Origin: an uncultured Bacteroidales bacterium
Lineage (GTDB): Bacteria > Bacteroidota > Bacteroidia > Bacteroidales > P3
Assembly (NCBI GenBank): GCA_900314925.1
Contig: OMXC01000010.1
Span: forward strand, 99,632 to 163,631
Length of the DNA: 64,000 nucleotides
Reading direction: 5' to 3'
Part shown: piece after piece, positions 44,383 through 53,900 of the stretch
Position numbering within the stretch: the stretch's first letter is position 1
How the letters are laid out: each line of letters opens with the position of its first letter
The notes under the pieces: model-generated
The model's database searches: none
The model's input: the letters and a program-made list of their open reading frames with translations, nothing else
What the model was told of the DNA's origin: nothing
Program-made: the position numbers and the translations under genes

Positions 44383-44640
44383 TTACTCGGCGGGGACTAC
44401 GCTGACGTAGCTGCGGTCTTCGCGGCCTTTGTGGAATTTCACAACGCCGTCGATGAGGGCGTAGAGCGTGTGGTCCTTGCCCATGCCGACGTTCTGGCCG
44501 GGGTTGTGGGCGGTGCCGCGCTGGCGTACTATGATGTTGCCGGCGATGCACTTCTGACCGCCAAAAATCTTGACGCCTAAACGTTTGCTTTCGGATTCAC
44601 GACCGTTGCTGGAACTACCAACACCTTTTTTGTGTGCCAT
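44383..44640 (-). CDS. rpmA: 50S ribosomal protein bL27
   Basis: 85 aa. The whole protein is typical bL27: [22 protein letters not shown] at the start, the [23 protein letters not shown] core and a short VVPAE tail. bL27 sits near the peptidyl transferase centre, with its N-terminus reaching the P-site tRNA. It follows rplU on the same strand, the usual L21-L27 order. The 81-nt spacer between them is made of 7-bp-period repeats that reach to within a few bases of the start codon. Confidence 0.97.
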   Translation of the reverse strand: MAHKKGVGSSSNGRESESKRLGVKIFGGQKCIAGNIIVRQRGTAHNPGQNVGMGKDHTLYALIDGVVKFHKGREDRSYVSVVPAE

Positions 44641-44648
44641 ATCTCTTT

Positions 44649-44716
44649 AATTTTGAATTTTGAACTTTGAATTCTGAAAGCTGACAATTTTCAACATTCA
44701 ACTTTCAACATTCATA
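44649..44716. repeat. Two opposed 7-bp-period arrays between rplU and rpmA
   Basis: Five heptamers of the type AAYTTTG/AATTCTG (44649-44683) are followed by heptamers TCAACAT/TCAACTT (44691-44711). The second block is roughly the reverse complement of the first, so the pair can fold as an imperfect hairpin. Confidence 0.85.
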
Positions 44717-44721
44717 ATTAA

Positions 44722-45030
44722 TTAGTTGATGCTGTCAATCTTGATCTGGGTCAGATAGTCGCGGTGACCGTTCATCTTTTGGTAGCCTTTGCGACGGATT
44801 TTCTTGAACACCAGAACCTTATCGCCCTTCAGGTGGCGGAGGACGGTGGCCTTGACATTTGCTCCTGCAATGTAAGGTTTGCCCACTTCAACCTTGCCAT
44901 CATTGTCTTTAAGCATCACGGTGTCAAAAGAGACTTCGCTGCCCTCGTCGTTGTGGAGGCGGTTGACGAAAATCTTTTGATCTTGGGCGACCTTGAATTG
45001 CTTGCCTGCGATTTCTACGATTGCGTACAT
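44722..45030 (-). CDS. rplU: 50S ribosomal protein bL21
   Basis: 102 aa. MYAIVEIAGKQFKVAQDQKIFVNRL at the start and the C-terminal KGDKVLVFKKIRRKGYQKMNGHRDYLTQIKI, with its basic 23S rRNA-binding stretch, are diagnostic of bL21. The gene is transcribed from a canonical promoter at 45102-45132 and leads to rpmA. A leader of about 65 nt precedes the start, which leaves room for ribosomal autoregulation, but no specific structure is recognised. Confidence 0.97.
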   Translation of the reverse strand: MYAIVEIAGKQFKVAQDQKIFVNRLHNDEGSEVSFDTVMLKDNDGKVEVGKPYIAGANVKATVLRHLKGDKVLVFKKIRRKGYQKMNGHRDYLTQIKIDSIN

Positions 45031-45101
45031 TTTCTTTATTTGTTTGTTATTGAATTACTTTCGTCGATTTCAGGGCCTGTTTTGCCCCACAAATCGGACT
45101 G

Positions 45102-45132
45102 CAAAGATACGAACATTTTTTGAACTGGCAAA
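45102..45132 (-). promoter_or_regulatory. Bacteroidota-type promoter of rplU-rpmA
   Basis: On the minus strand TTTG (45129-45132) and TATCTTTG (45102-45109) are separated by exactly 19 nt. Confidence 0.85.
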
Positions 45133-45198
45133 TTCTTTTTCCTTTTTAACGATTTTTTTTAACATTTGGCCGTGTCCGCCACAGGGCGGCAGGGATGC

Positions 45199-45294
45199 CC
45201 TACGGCTCCGGTACGGCCCCCCTACGGCCCTGCGACGGCCTTCCACTGAAGAACGGCCGAAGGGACTCCGTAGGGGGGCCGAAGGGGCTCCGTG
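45199..45294. repeat. Palindromic element with 11-bp period (copy 5, CG-rich form)
   Basis: Units CTACGGCTCCG, GTACGGCCCCC and CTACGGCCCTG run into the central unit CACTGAAGAAC (45244-45254), then GGCCGAAGGGA, CTCCGTAGGGG and GGCCGAAGGGG. It lies between the 3' end of the DUF4249 gene and the rplU promoter. Confidence 0.87.
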
Positions 45295-45307
45295 CAAATG
45301 CCCTATT

Positions 45308-46318
45308 TTACTGGCGCCGCGGCATGTTGGCCGGCATATTGATCGGAATATCAGGCGTGTCGAAGCGCAGCAGGGTGTCGGTGTAGAAGGTGTAGGTCCA
45401 CTTGGCGGAGCCGGCGAAGATGCCGAGGGCGCCGGTGACGTTGGTGTAGGGCTGCGCCTGCTCGGCGAGCATGGAGCCGAGGCTGTTGCTGCGGGCCACG
45501 CTGATTAGGTATCTCATGCGCGCGGGCGTGATGCTCTCCACGGTGACGGTGTACCAGTGCTTGAACTCTTGTGTGTCGTTGACCACCTCGTTGGTGTCTT
45601 TGAAGATGGGGACGAAGAGGTTGAGGGGCTGGTCGGAGCGTCCGTCAATGCGTCCGTCGGTGAACATGAGGCCTGAATAGAGCATGTCGCCGAGGGCTCC
45701 GTTGGGCGAGACGTCGCTGGCGGTGATGTCTGTGGCGTCGTTGAGGAGGAACATGAAGTAGGAGTTGCTGACGGTGTCGACGGTGCGGTAGCGGTCGGCC
45801 CATACGTCGTGGCGCATGCCGCTGTCGCGCACGGTGACGGTGAGGTTGTAGTATTCTTTGAAGCCGAGGCTGTCGCTCAGGCGCAGGGGCACCCAGTAGA
45901 GGTTGAAGGTGGGGCTGGCCCACATGATGGTGCGGCCGCCGTGGCTCATGCGGGGGAAGGGTGGCACGTAGGTCTCGGCGTGGACGCTGCCTTTGGGGGT
46001 GCTGATGTCGATGGCCAGCTGGTCGAGCGGGCGCAGGGTGTCGGGGAAGAAGTAGTTGCAGCGCCCTATGGAGTCGGGGGTGAGGGGTATGCCGTTGCGC
46101 CAGAGGGTGAGGGTGGCGCCGTCGACGGGGTGCGAGCCCACGCTGTCGAGGAAGAAGTGGGTGTTGGTGAAGTTGACGAAGGCCCGTTTGCCGGCCTGCG
46201 GCACTCCGTTGAGTACCATGATGCTGTTGGCGTCGCTGTCGTCGATGTCGAGGACTTTCTCGCAGCCGCCGAGGAGGAGCATCGCCGCGAAAGCGATGAT
46301 GATATGATGTGTTCTCAT
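45308..46318 (-). CDS. DUF4249 family lipoprotein (TonB receptor partner)
   Basis: 336 aa from the ATG at 46316-46318. The signal peptide ends at the lipobox LLGGC (cysteine about residue 19), followed by EKVLDIDDSD. The beta-rich body with MVLNGVPQAGKRAFVNFT and the closing WTYTFYTDTLL fits DUF4249. Members of this family are outer-membrane lipoproteins encoded beside a TonB-dependent receptor, as here. They are thought to help bind or deliver the receptor's ligand, but the ligand is unknown. It is the last gene of the glnA-folK-receptor-DUF4249 run. A 28-nt heptamer array sits in the spacer before it. Confidence 0.85.
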   Translation of the reverse strand: MRTHHIIIAFAAMLLLGGCEKVLDIDDSDANSIMVLNGVPQAGKRAFVNFTNTHFFLDSVGSHPVDGATLTLWRNGIPLTPDSIGRCNYFFPDTLRPLDQLAIDISTPKGSVHAETYVPPFPRMSHGGRTIMWASPTFNLYWVPLRLSDSLGFKEYYNLTVTVRDSGMRHDVWADRYRTVDTVSNSYFMFLLNDATDITASDVSPNGALGDMLYSGLMFTDGRIDGRSDQPLNLFVPIFKDTNEVVNDTQEFKHWYTVTVESITPARMRYLISVARSNSLGSMLAEQAQPYTNVTGALGIFAGSAKWTYTFYTDTLLRFDTPDIPINMPANMPRRQ

Positions 46319-46335
46319 GATGCTTGTTTTCTTTT

Positions 46336-46363
46336 CTATAACCAATGACCTATAACCAATAAC
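46336..46363. repeat. 7-bp-period array before the DUF4249 gene
   Basis: Four heptamers, CTATAAC, CAATGAC, CTATAAC and CAATAAC. It begins right after the stop of the TonB receptor gene and lies 17 nt from the DUF4249 start. Confidence 0.85.
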
Positions 46364-46365
46364 CG

Positions 46366-48834
46366 TCAGAAATAAAGCGTGTAGGCCGCCGAGGGGAGGA
46401 TGGGGAAGAGGGAGAGCTGCATGAAAGCCGAGGAGTATTGGCGGTAGGTCTCGGAGGTGCTGCGGTAGACCATGTAGGGGTTCTGGCGGTTGTAGGCGTT
46501 GTAGACGCTCAGGCTGATGGTGCGGTGGGGGTTGGTGCCGAAGCGTGTGCCCCAGGGCTTGAACTTGCGGTGGAAGTTGACGGCGAGGTCGAGGCGGTGG
46601 TAGTTGGGGAGGCGGTAGTTGTTGCGGCCTTCGATGTAGGAGAGCTGCGGCACCTCGTTGGCCGGGCGGTCGTAGTCGGCGGGGTCGTCGCTGGCCACGG
46701 CGTAGCGCTTGGTGGCGAGGGTGGCGGTGTTGCCGGTGGAGAAGACCCATGTGGCGCTGACGTCGCAGCGGTCGCTGAAGCGGTAGCTGAGGACGATGGA
46801 GAGGTCGTGGCGCCGGTCGTACTTGGCGGGGAACTCCTTGCCGCCGTTGAGCCGCTGCCCTTCGCGGTCGAAGATGCGCATGGTGCGGCTCCAGGTGTAG
46901 GCCACCCAGCCGGTGAACTTGCCGAAGTCGCGCTGGGCGAGGAACTCGATGCCGTAGCTGTAGCCGTCGCCGGCGACGACGAGGTTCTCCCAGTTGTCGC
47001 TGCTGCCGAAGAAGGTGGCGCCGTCTTTGTATTCTATGAGGTTGGACATGCGCTTGTAGTAGCCTTCCACCGAGAGGTCGGCAATGCCGCTGAGGCTGTA
47101 GAAGAGGCCCGCGGCCACCTGGTGGCTCTCCATGGGCACGACTTTCTCGGTGACGGGCACCCAGAGGTCGGTGGGCAGGCTGATGCCCGTGGTGGAGAGG
47201 AGATGTACGTACTGCTTCATCCAGGCGTAGCCGGCCTTGACGGAGAGGCCTTCGGCGAGCATCACGCGGCCGCTGATGCGGGGCTGCAGCGAGGGATGGA
47301 AGGCGTCGCCAACCTTGAAGCCGCTGGCGTGGATGCCGGCGTTGATCTTGACGGCGTCGCTGATGCTCCAGTCGTCTTCGGCGAAGAGGGCCATCTCGTT
47401 GGCCATTACCTTGGCGGTGGTGATCTCGATGGTGGTGTCGAAGGCGCCGTTCATCTGGAGCGTGTCGTAGTAGTTGACTTTGCCGTTGGCCACCTCGGGG
47501 CTGAACCAGTGGCGCGTGAAGTAGGCGCCGTACTTGACGGCGTGCGATGGATGGGGGGCGTAGTCGAAGTCGAGGCGCGCCGTGAGGTCCTGTATGCCCG
47601 AACGGTAGTCGCCGGTGACGGTGGAGGGGCCCCCGTTGGCGTCGGCGCCGGTCTTCTCAAGGCTGCCTATGATGTTGTTGTCATACTGGGTGTAGGCCAC
47701 CTGCACGTTCATGAAGGTCTTGGGGGTGAGCTCGTAGTTCCAGCGCAGGGAGCCTACGATGTTGCCCCAGGTGTTCTCCATGCCCATACGCATGTCCTCG
47801 TCGAGGGCGGTGACGGTGTTTATCTTGCCGTGCACCTTGTCCTTGCCCCAGTAGACGCTGCCATAGAGGCGCGAGCGTTCGCTGAACTTGTGCGAGAGCT
47901 TGGCGTTGAGGTCGTAGAAGTAGTAGCCCGCGTCGAGCTTGGCGTTGGCGGCCTCGGCGGGGGCGGTGGTCTCCTCGCGGCTGGCGTTGTTGATGGCCAT
48001 GATGGTGGGTATGACGAGGAGTTCGGCATAGGTGCGGCGCGCCGAGATGCTGAAGGTGGTCTTCTCTTTGACGATGGGCCCCTCAATGTTGAGCTTGGCG
48101 GAGATGAGGCCTATGGAGAAGTTGCCATGCAGCTCCTGGTCGTTGCCGTTGTTCTGCGTGATGTCGAGCACCGAACTCAGGCGGCCGCCGAAGCGGGCGG
48201 GGAAGGAGCCCTTGTAGAGGGTGACGTTCTTCACGGCGTCGGTGTTGAAGGCCGAGAAGAAGCCGCCGAGGTGGCTGACGTTGTAGAGGGCCACGCCGTC
48301 GAGGAGGAAGAGGTTCTCGTCGGGGCCGCCGCCGCGCACGTACATGCCGCTGTTGCCCTCGCTGCCGCTCTGCACGCCGGGCATCAGCTGCAGGGCCTTG
48401 ATGATGTCGGCCTCGCCGAACATCACGGGTACGGCCTTGATCTTCTCCACGGTCATCTCCGTGGCGCTCATCTGCGACGAGCGGGTGTCGCCCACGCGCT
48501 CGGCGGTGATGACCACCTCGTCGAGCTGCACGCTGGGCACGAGCTTGACGGTGAGCTGACGGTTGGCGGTGTGGGTGAACTTGAAGAACTGGGGCTCGTA
48601 GCCCACATACTGCACTTTGAGTTCCACGTCGCCACCGGCGGGCAGGGTGAGCGAGAAGCGCCCGTAGGGGTTGGTGACGGCGCCTTTGCCGCTGGAGGCG
48701 TCGACGACGGTGGCACCGATGAGGGTCTCGCCGCTCTTGCTGTCGCTGACGGTGCCGCTGACGGTATAGCTACGCTGTGCCACGGCGGACAGCGGGAGTA
48801 GCAGCAACAGGAAAATAAGGGTTCTATACTTCAT
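46366..48834 (-). CDS. TonB-dependent outer-membrane receptor
   Basis: 822 aa with a signal peptide (TLIFLLLLLPLSAVAQ). Residues about 20-105 form a carboxypeptidase-regulatory-like domain (SGTVSDSKSGETLIGATVV). A plug domain follows (about 115-225) with MPGVQSGSEGNSGMYVRGGGPDENLFLLDGV, and the rest is a 22-strand beta-barrel ending in an aromatic residue (YTLYF). It imports a ligand across the outer membrane with energy from TonB-ExbBD. The partner is a DUF4249 lipoprotein, not a SusD protein, so the substrate may not be a glycan. The start overlaps folK by 11 nt. Confidence 0.92.
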   Translation of the reverse strand: MKYRTLIFLLLLLPLSAVAQRSYTVSGTVSDSKSGETLIGATVVDASSGKGAVTNPYGRFSLTLPAGGDVELKVQYVGYEPQFFKFTHTANRQLTVKLVPSVQLDEVVITAERVGDTRSSQMSATEMTVEKIKAVPVMFGEADIIKALQLMPGVQSGSEGNSGMYVRGGGPDENLFLLDGVALYNVSHLGGFFSAFNTDAVKNVTLYKGSFPARFGGRLSSVLDITQNNGNDQELHGNFSIGLISAKLNIEGPIVKEKTTFSISARRTYAELLVIPTIMAINNASREETTAPAEAANAKLDAGYYFYDLNAKLSHKFSERSRLYGSVYWGKDKVHGKINTVTALDEDMRMGMENTWGNIVGSLRWNYELTPKTFMNVQVAYTQYDNNIIGSLEKTGADANGGPSTVTGDYRSGIQDLTARLDFDYAPHPSHAVKYGAYFTRHWFSPEVANGKVNYYDTLQMNGAFDTTIEITTAKVMANEMALFAEDDWSISDAVKINAGIHASGFKVGDAFHPSLQPRISGRVMLAEGLSVKAGYAWMKQYVHLLSTTGISLPTDLWVPVTEKVVPMESHQVAAGLFYSLSGIADLSVEGYYKRMSNLIEYKDGATFFGSSDNWENLVVAGDGYSYGIEFLAQRDFGKFTGWVAYTWSRTMRIFDREGQRLNGGKEFPAKYDRRHDLSIVLSYRFSDRCDVSATWVFSTGNTATLATKRYAVASDDPADYDRPANEVPQLSYIEGRNNYRLPNYHRLDLAVNFHRKFKPWGTRFGTNPHRTISLSVYNAYNRQNPYMVYRSTSETYRQYSSAFMQLSLFPILPSAAYTLYF

Positions 48835-49291
48835 ACAATAATTGTTTCACGGTTTTGCCGAGCACGGGGTGCCGGTAGTCGGGCATCACTTCGGCCAGGG
48901 GCTCCAGGACGAAGCGGCGCAGGTGCATGCGTGGATGGGGGATAGTGAGGTCGGGGGTGTCGATTATGTCGTCGTTGAAGAAGATGAGGTCTATGTCCAT
49001 GGGGCGGCTGCTGTAGGCCGTGGCTCCGTCTTTGCGGCGGCGCCCCAGCTCATGCTCTATGCGCAGGGCCTCGCGCAGCACCTCGTGGGCTGTGAGGGGT
49101 GTGTCAACAAGCAGGGCCTGGTTGAGGAAGGGTAGGGGGGTGTCGTCGAAGGAGCCCCAGGGGGCTGTCTCGTGGACTCCCGAAAAGAGTGCAACCGTGC
49201 CGATACGTTGCCGTATCAGCGCGGTTGCTGCTTCTATGAGGGCTTGGCGGTCGCCCTGGTTGCCGCCGATGAGTAGTGCAACCTGGTTCAT
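48824..49291 (-). CDS. folK: 2-amino-4-hydroxy-6-hydroxymethyldihydropteridine pyrophosphokinase
   Basis: 155 aa from the ATG at 49289-49291, which forms an ATGA overlap with the glnA stop. A TTG two codons upstream is less likely. FolK transfers pyrophosphate from ATP to the pterin in folate synthesis. LIGGNQGDRQALIEAA at the start, SGVHETAPWGSFDDTPLPFLNQALLV in the middle and the signature SSRPMDIDLIFF are present. The 3' end overlaps the TonB receptor gene by 11 nt. Its place between glnA and a TonB receptor has no clear functional logic. Confidence 0.95.
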   Translation of the reverse strand: MNQVALLIGGNQGDRQALIEAATALIRQRIGTVALFSGVHETAPWGSFDDTPLPFLNQALLVDTPLTAHEVLREALRIEHELGRRRKDGATAYSSRPMDIDLIFFNDDIIDTPDLTIPHPRMHLRRFVLEPLAEVMPDYRHPVLGKTVKQLLYEV

Positions 49292-50793
49292 CCGCAATGT
49301 ATGAAGCGCTCGACAAGAGCGAGGGTCTTCTCGCTGTCTTTGCCTATATCGGCGCGGAGGGTGCGGTCGTTGAAGGCGCGGAGCTGCTTGATGATGCCGT
49401 CGATAAGCGCCGGGGTGAAGATGCCGTCTTGTTCGTACACTGCGCGGTCGCGCTCCAGCAGGTCGGCGCTGGCGGCGCAGCTGTCGGGCAGCACGTCGAG
49501 CTTGGCGAGGACGTCCTCGTGCTCAAAGATGTTGACGCTGACGTAGCGGTCGCGGGCATACTGCACGGCGTCCTGCATCTCGAAGCCGTGGCGGGCGGCG
49601 ACAGTCATGCCGGCCAGCAGCAAGTACACGTTGGCCGAGCCGTCGGGCGTGCGCAGCTCTATGGTCTGCTTGTAGCTGAAGTCCACCTTGTCGTCATTCT
49701 CCAGGGGGTTGGCGCTGGCCATCATGTTGCCCGCGCTGCGGCTCCAGCCCAGAGGCACGCGCACCATGGCGCTGCGGTTGCGGTCGCCCCAGCAGATGTT
49801 GGTGGGAGCCTCCTGGTGAGGCACCAGGCGGAAGTATGACGTGGGATTGGTGTTGCCGAAAGCCGTGAGGGAGCCTGCGAGGCTGAGGATGCCTGCCATG
49901 GTCTTCAGGGCCGTGTCGCTAAGGCCGTTCTCGCCAACATACATGTTCTTGTCGTCCTTGGAGACGCGGGTGTGCACATGCATGCCGCTGCCAGCCTTGC
50001 CGACGGTGATCTTGGGGGCAAAGGTGACGGTGATGCCGTACTTGTAGCCGAGCTCGCGCATCATCCACTTGGCGATGACCAGCTGGTCGGCGGCCTGCTC
50101 AAGGTGTGTGGGCAGGAACTCAATCTCGTTCTGCTCGTACATCAGGTCGCCGTGGGTGAAGTTGCCCACCTCGCTGTGGCCGTACTTTATCTCGCCACCG
50201 GCGGCGGCAATCATGCGCATGGCCTCGGTGCGGAACTCCTCGAACTTGCAGAAAGGCATGCTGACGTGGTAGCCGTGCTGGTCTTCGGGCATGTAGGCCT
50301 CTTCCTTGGGGGCTATGGCGTAGTACTCCAGCTCGCCCATGACCTCGAACTCCATGCCGCCGGTGGCCTCGCGGAAGGCGCGTGCGGCCTTCTGCAGCGT
50401 GTACTCGGGAGCCATGGCGAAGGGCTCGCCGTCCTTGTTGTAGAACGAGCAGAGCAGGTCGAGGGTAGGCACGTCGCTGAAGGGGTCGAGGAATGCCGTG
50501 CGGAAGCGCGGTATGACATAGAGGTCGCTGTTGCCGGCCTCTATGTAGGGGAAGAGGCTGCTGCCGTCCACGCGCTCGCCGCTGGTGAGCACCTCGTCGG
50601 CGTGCGCCAAGCTCTGGATGACGAAGTTAAGCGTGTGCAGCTTGCCGTCGTCAGCCATGTAGCGGAAGTTGATCATCTCTATCTGGAACTCCTCGATGAC
50701 CTTGAGGATATCTTGTTTGGTGAACTCAGCCATGGGCTTCTCCAGGAAAGTCACCAACGGGTTGGGGTTGAACTTCAGTTGTTCCTGTGTCAT
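49288..50793 (-). CDS. glnA: Glutamine synthetase (GSI-type)
   Basis: 501 aa from the ATG at 50791-50793. A frame 18 codons longer has no family support. It makes glutamine from glutamate, ammonium and ATP. LVTFLEKP is followed by the beta-grasp domain with FRYMADDGKLHTLNF and RVDGSSLFPYIEAGNSDLYV. The catalytic barrel shows VMGELEYYAI, the conserved GSGMHVHTRV with the active-site histidine, and NRSAMVRVPLG with the catalytic arginine region. ELRTPDGSANVYLLLAGM completes the active site. No adenylylation-loop tyrosine motif is obvious. It forms an overlapping run with folK. Confidence 0.95.
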   Translation of the reverse strand: MTQEQLKFNPNPLVTFLEKPMAEFTKQDILKVIEEFQIEMINFRYMADDGKLHTLNFVIQSLAHADEVLTSGERVDGSSLFPYIEAGNSDLYVIPRFRTAFLDPFSDVPTLDLLCSFYNKDGEPFAMAPEYTLQKAARAFREATGGMEFEVMGELEYYAIAPKEEAYMPEDQHGYHVSMPFCKFEEFRTEAMRMIAAAGGEIKYGHSEVGNFTHGDLMYEQNEIEFLPTHLEQAADQLVIAKWMMRELGYKYGITVTFAPKITVGKAGSGMHVHTRVSKDDKNMYVGENGLSDTALKTMAGILSLAGSLTAFGNTNPTSYFRLVPHQEAPTNICWGDRNRSAMVRVPLGWSRSAGNMMASANPLENDDKVDFSYKQTIELRTPDGSANVYLLLAGMTVAARHGFEMQDAVQYARDRYVSVNIFEHEDVLAKLDVLPDSCAASADLLERDRAVYEQDGIFTPALIDGIIKQLRAFNDRTLRADIGKDSEKTLALVERFIHCG

Positions 50794-50861
50794 GATATAT
50801 ATGGGTTTTTGATAATTGCGTTTCGATATAACGACGAAGTGTGACATATATTGTGCTGCAC

Positions 50862-50902
50862 AGATAAAAAAAAGAGGCTCCCTTTTTGCGGGGAGCCTCT
50901 TT
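50862..50902 (-). terminator. Rho-independent terminator of the 1910-aa surface protein gene
   Basis: AAAGAGGCTCCC at 50871-50882 and GGGAGCCTCTTT at 50891-50902 form a perfect 12-bp stem with an 8-nt loop. On the minus strand a run of T follows. Confidence 0.88.
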
Positions 50903-50905
50903 GGG

Positions 50906-50927
50906 TTTCAGGGCCGTAGCCCTGAAA
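50906..50927. repeat. Short perfect hairpin between the adhesin gene and its terminator
   Basis: TTTCAGGGC and GCCCTGAAA are perfectly complementary across the 4-nt loop CGTA. It lies 14 nt beyond the adhesin stop codon. Confidence 0.7.
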
Positions 50928-50941
50928 GGTAGAGTGTCGGC

Positions 50942-53900
50942 TTAGCGCACAACGATGACGCGCTGGGCGGCGGCGTTGCCAACCTTCACGAGGTAGACGC
51001 CGGTGTTCTCCATGCGGAAGCTGCAGCTCTCACTGGCCTTGGCCTCATGGTTGAGCATGCGGCCGTTGACGTCGAACACATACACGCTCTGGCCTTCGGC
51101 GCCGCGCACGTAGATGGTGCTGTTGGCGCTGTAGACGTTCACGTTGCTGATGTCAGCATCCTCGATGCCGACTTGCTGCTGGAACATAGCGGTGATGGTG
51201 ATTGTTGCGTTGGAATTGGCATAGAACTGAGGCAGTGCGCCGAAGTTGACGGAAGTCTCAACAATCGCGAGGGTGGTATCTCTGGCGACTGCGCCGTTCA
51301 CGTATACCGTAAACCTCCAGCCATAGAGCTCATAGCCAGCGTTGGCGGTGGCGGTGGCGGCGATGGAGTCGCCGACAGCCGTCATGACGGTGCCGTTGGG
51401 GGTGATGCTACCCATAGTGGAGTCGTTGACGGCGTAGGTCACCTCGATGCTGTCGGGCGTGGGAACACCTTCCTGGAAGTAGGCAGTCATGGTCATGCTG
51501 GTGATGCCGTAGCCTATCATCGTTGAGGCGAGGAAGTAGTAGCCAGACTGGTACTGCGAGCCAACAGTGTCGGCTGAACCGTCGCTGTAATTGATGATCC
51601 AAGCGGCGAAGCTGTTGCCGGTGGTGGCATTGGCACTGAAGCGGATGGTGTCGCCAGCATGGTAGGTGTAGGTACCGGGGGCGGGAGTGGTGGTGCCCAG
51701 GGTGGCATCGTTGGTGGCGAAGGTCACAACGATGCTGTCGGGAGCGGTCACGCCGGCCTGGAAGTTGGCAGTCAGGGTCATGTTGGTGATGCCGTAGCCC
51801 ATCATCGTGCTGGCGAGGAAGGCTGCGGCGGTATACTGGGCGTCGAGGGTGTCGGTGGTGCCGTCGCCGAAGTCAATGACCCATTCCACGAAGCTGTTGC
51901 CGGTGGTGGCATTGGCGCTGAAGCGGATGGTGTCGCCAGCGTGGTAGGTGTAGGTGCCGGGGGCGGGAGTGGTGGTGCCCAGGGTGGCATCGTTGGTGGC
52001 GAAGGTCACGACGATGCTGTCGGCAGGCTGCGGGCCGGGCTGCGGGGCAGTCACGGGATAGATGGTCATCGGGTAGTTGTGCATATAGTACCATACGCCA
52101 GAGTATTCCATGCTGTCGACCACGACGCCGGCGGCGCTGTTGGCCCACTTCTGGAAGTCACCGTTGCCGAGGTTCTGGTAGAGGCCCCTGTCGCTGATGG
52201 TGTTGCGCTTGCTCTCCCAGAAGTGGGTGGCGTCGCCCGTGTGGGTGGTGCCGTTCTCGGTGAAGGTGATGTTGCTAAGGCCGTAGCTGCCGGTATCCCA
52301 GCTGAAGCGCGGGTCGTTGGCGGCGATGATGTCGAGGACGTCCTGCGAGGTGATGCTGTCGGTGCTGAAGTTCACACCCCATGCCAGGGCGGTGTCGGCC
52401 CAGTTGACGGCCATGACGACCTGGTTGCTGCCGGTGCCGACCCAGTAGGTCACTGCGCTGGCGTCGATGGTGGCTTCCTCAACCTGCGGCTGGGGCTGCG
52501 GTTCGTCGCTGCCGCAAACATTGTTGGCGGTGTAGAACACGCTGCCGGCGGTCAGTTCGCTGGCGTCGCTGGCGGTGTAGAGGACGCTGTCGTTGCCGTT
52601 CTTGATGACGAAGGAGGCATCGTAGTCATAGTTGCTGCCACCGTTCACCCATGTGAAGGTCACAGGCACGCCGGCGCAGACAGTGTAGGTATAGGTCTCG
52701 GTGACGGGATAAGGATCATCGTAGGCCCAGGGGTCGCCCTCCACGGTGTTGTGGGCGATGGAGGCACCGTTCTGCTGGATGTCGATGTAGGAGTTGTCCC
52801 AGCCGTCGCCGTACTCGTCGGTACCTACGATGGTGATGGTGCAGCTGCCGCCTTCGCAGTCGGTCATGGCGCTGATGGTCACCATGTCGGCGCTGTCGGT
52901 GGCCGAGCAGATGGCCTGCACGCCGAAGGTGTAGGCTGTGCTGGCGGTCAGGCCGCTGACGGTGTAGAAGGTGTCGGTGGTGCTGCCCACGAGGGCGGTG
53001 CCATTGTACACATCATAGCTGGCGGCATCGCCGGTCCAGCTGATGGTCACGCTGTTTCCAGTGGCGGTGTCAACGGCAAGGCCGGCCACCGGGAAGCAGA
53101 AGTTGGCGCTCATCGGAGTGATGGCCATGCTGTCGATGTAGAGCGAGAGCTGGTCGTTGGCGGTGTACTTGACGGCCACATACTTTGTGCCGGCAGGCAG
53201 GTAGCCGGTGTAGGCCTCGTAGGTCTGGTTGGTGAGGCCGGTCTGCTCGGTGAGCCAGGTGAAGGCGCTCGTCTCGTTGGTGGTGGTGCTGTAGCCAAGT
53301 ACGAAACTCTCGGTGTAGCTGCCGCCCACCTTGTACATGAAGCTCACCTGCACGCCGTCCTCGCCGCCGGTCAGCTCGGGCGAGATAAGATACTGCGGAG
53401 GATTGGTGTTGTAGGCAAACTTGAAGGCATGGGTGCCGGTGTAGGCATAAGTGGTGTAACTGTCGTTTGCCACCACATTGGTGCCGGACGCGCAATCAAC
53501 CATCGTCCAGCAGTCGATGCCGTTCTCAAAGTCCTCAGTGTAGGGCAGGGCGACAGTGCTGCAGGCAGTGCGGAAACTGACGGTGCGCAGATCGCTCGAG
53601 TCGCTACCGCACACAGAACGCACACCATAGGTGTAGCTGGTCATGGCGGTGAGGTCGCTGATAATGGTGGTAGTGTCGCTCACAGTCTGATAGAGGAGGG
53701 TGTCAGTGCCACTGATGCTGTAGACATTGTAGCCGTCGGCATCGCCAGTCCAGGTGAGAGTAGCCTCGTCCGTGCCGATGTTGCTAACAGCCAAACCCGT
53801 AGGAGCCGGGCAGCTCGGAATGGTGTATCCCGTCACAACCACACTGTCCACATAGGCCTTGTAGTTGGAGCTGCTGGTAGTATAGTTCACGGCCAGCCGC

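Noticed and set aside
46438..48801. A 787-codon open frame opposite the TonB receptor
   Set aside because: An antisense shadow. The receptor strand has a signal peptide, plug motifs and barrel end.
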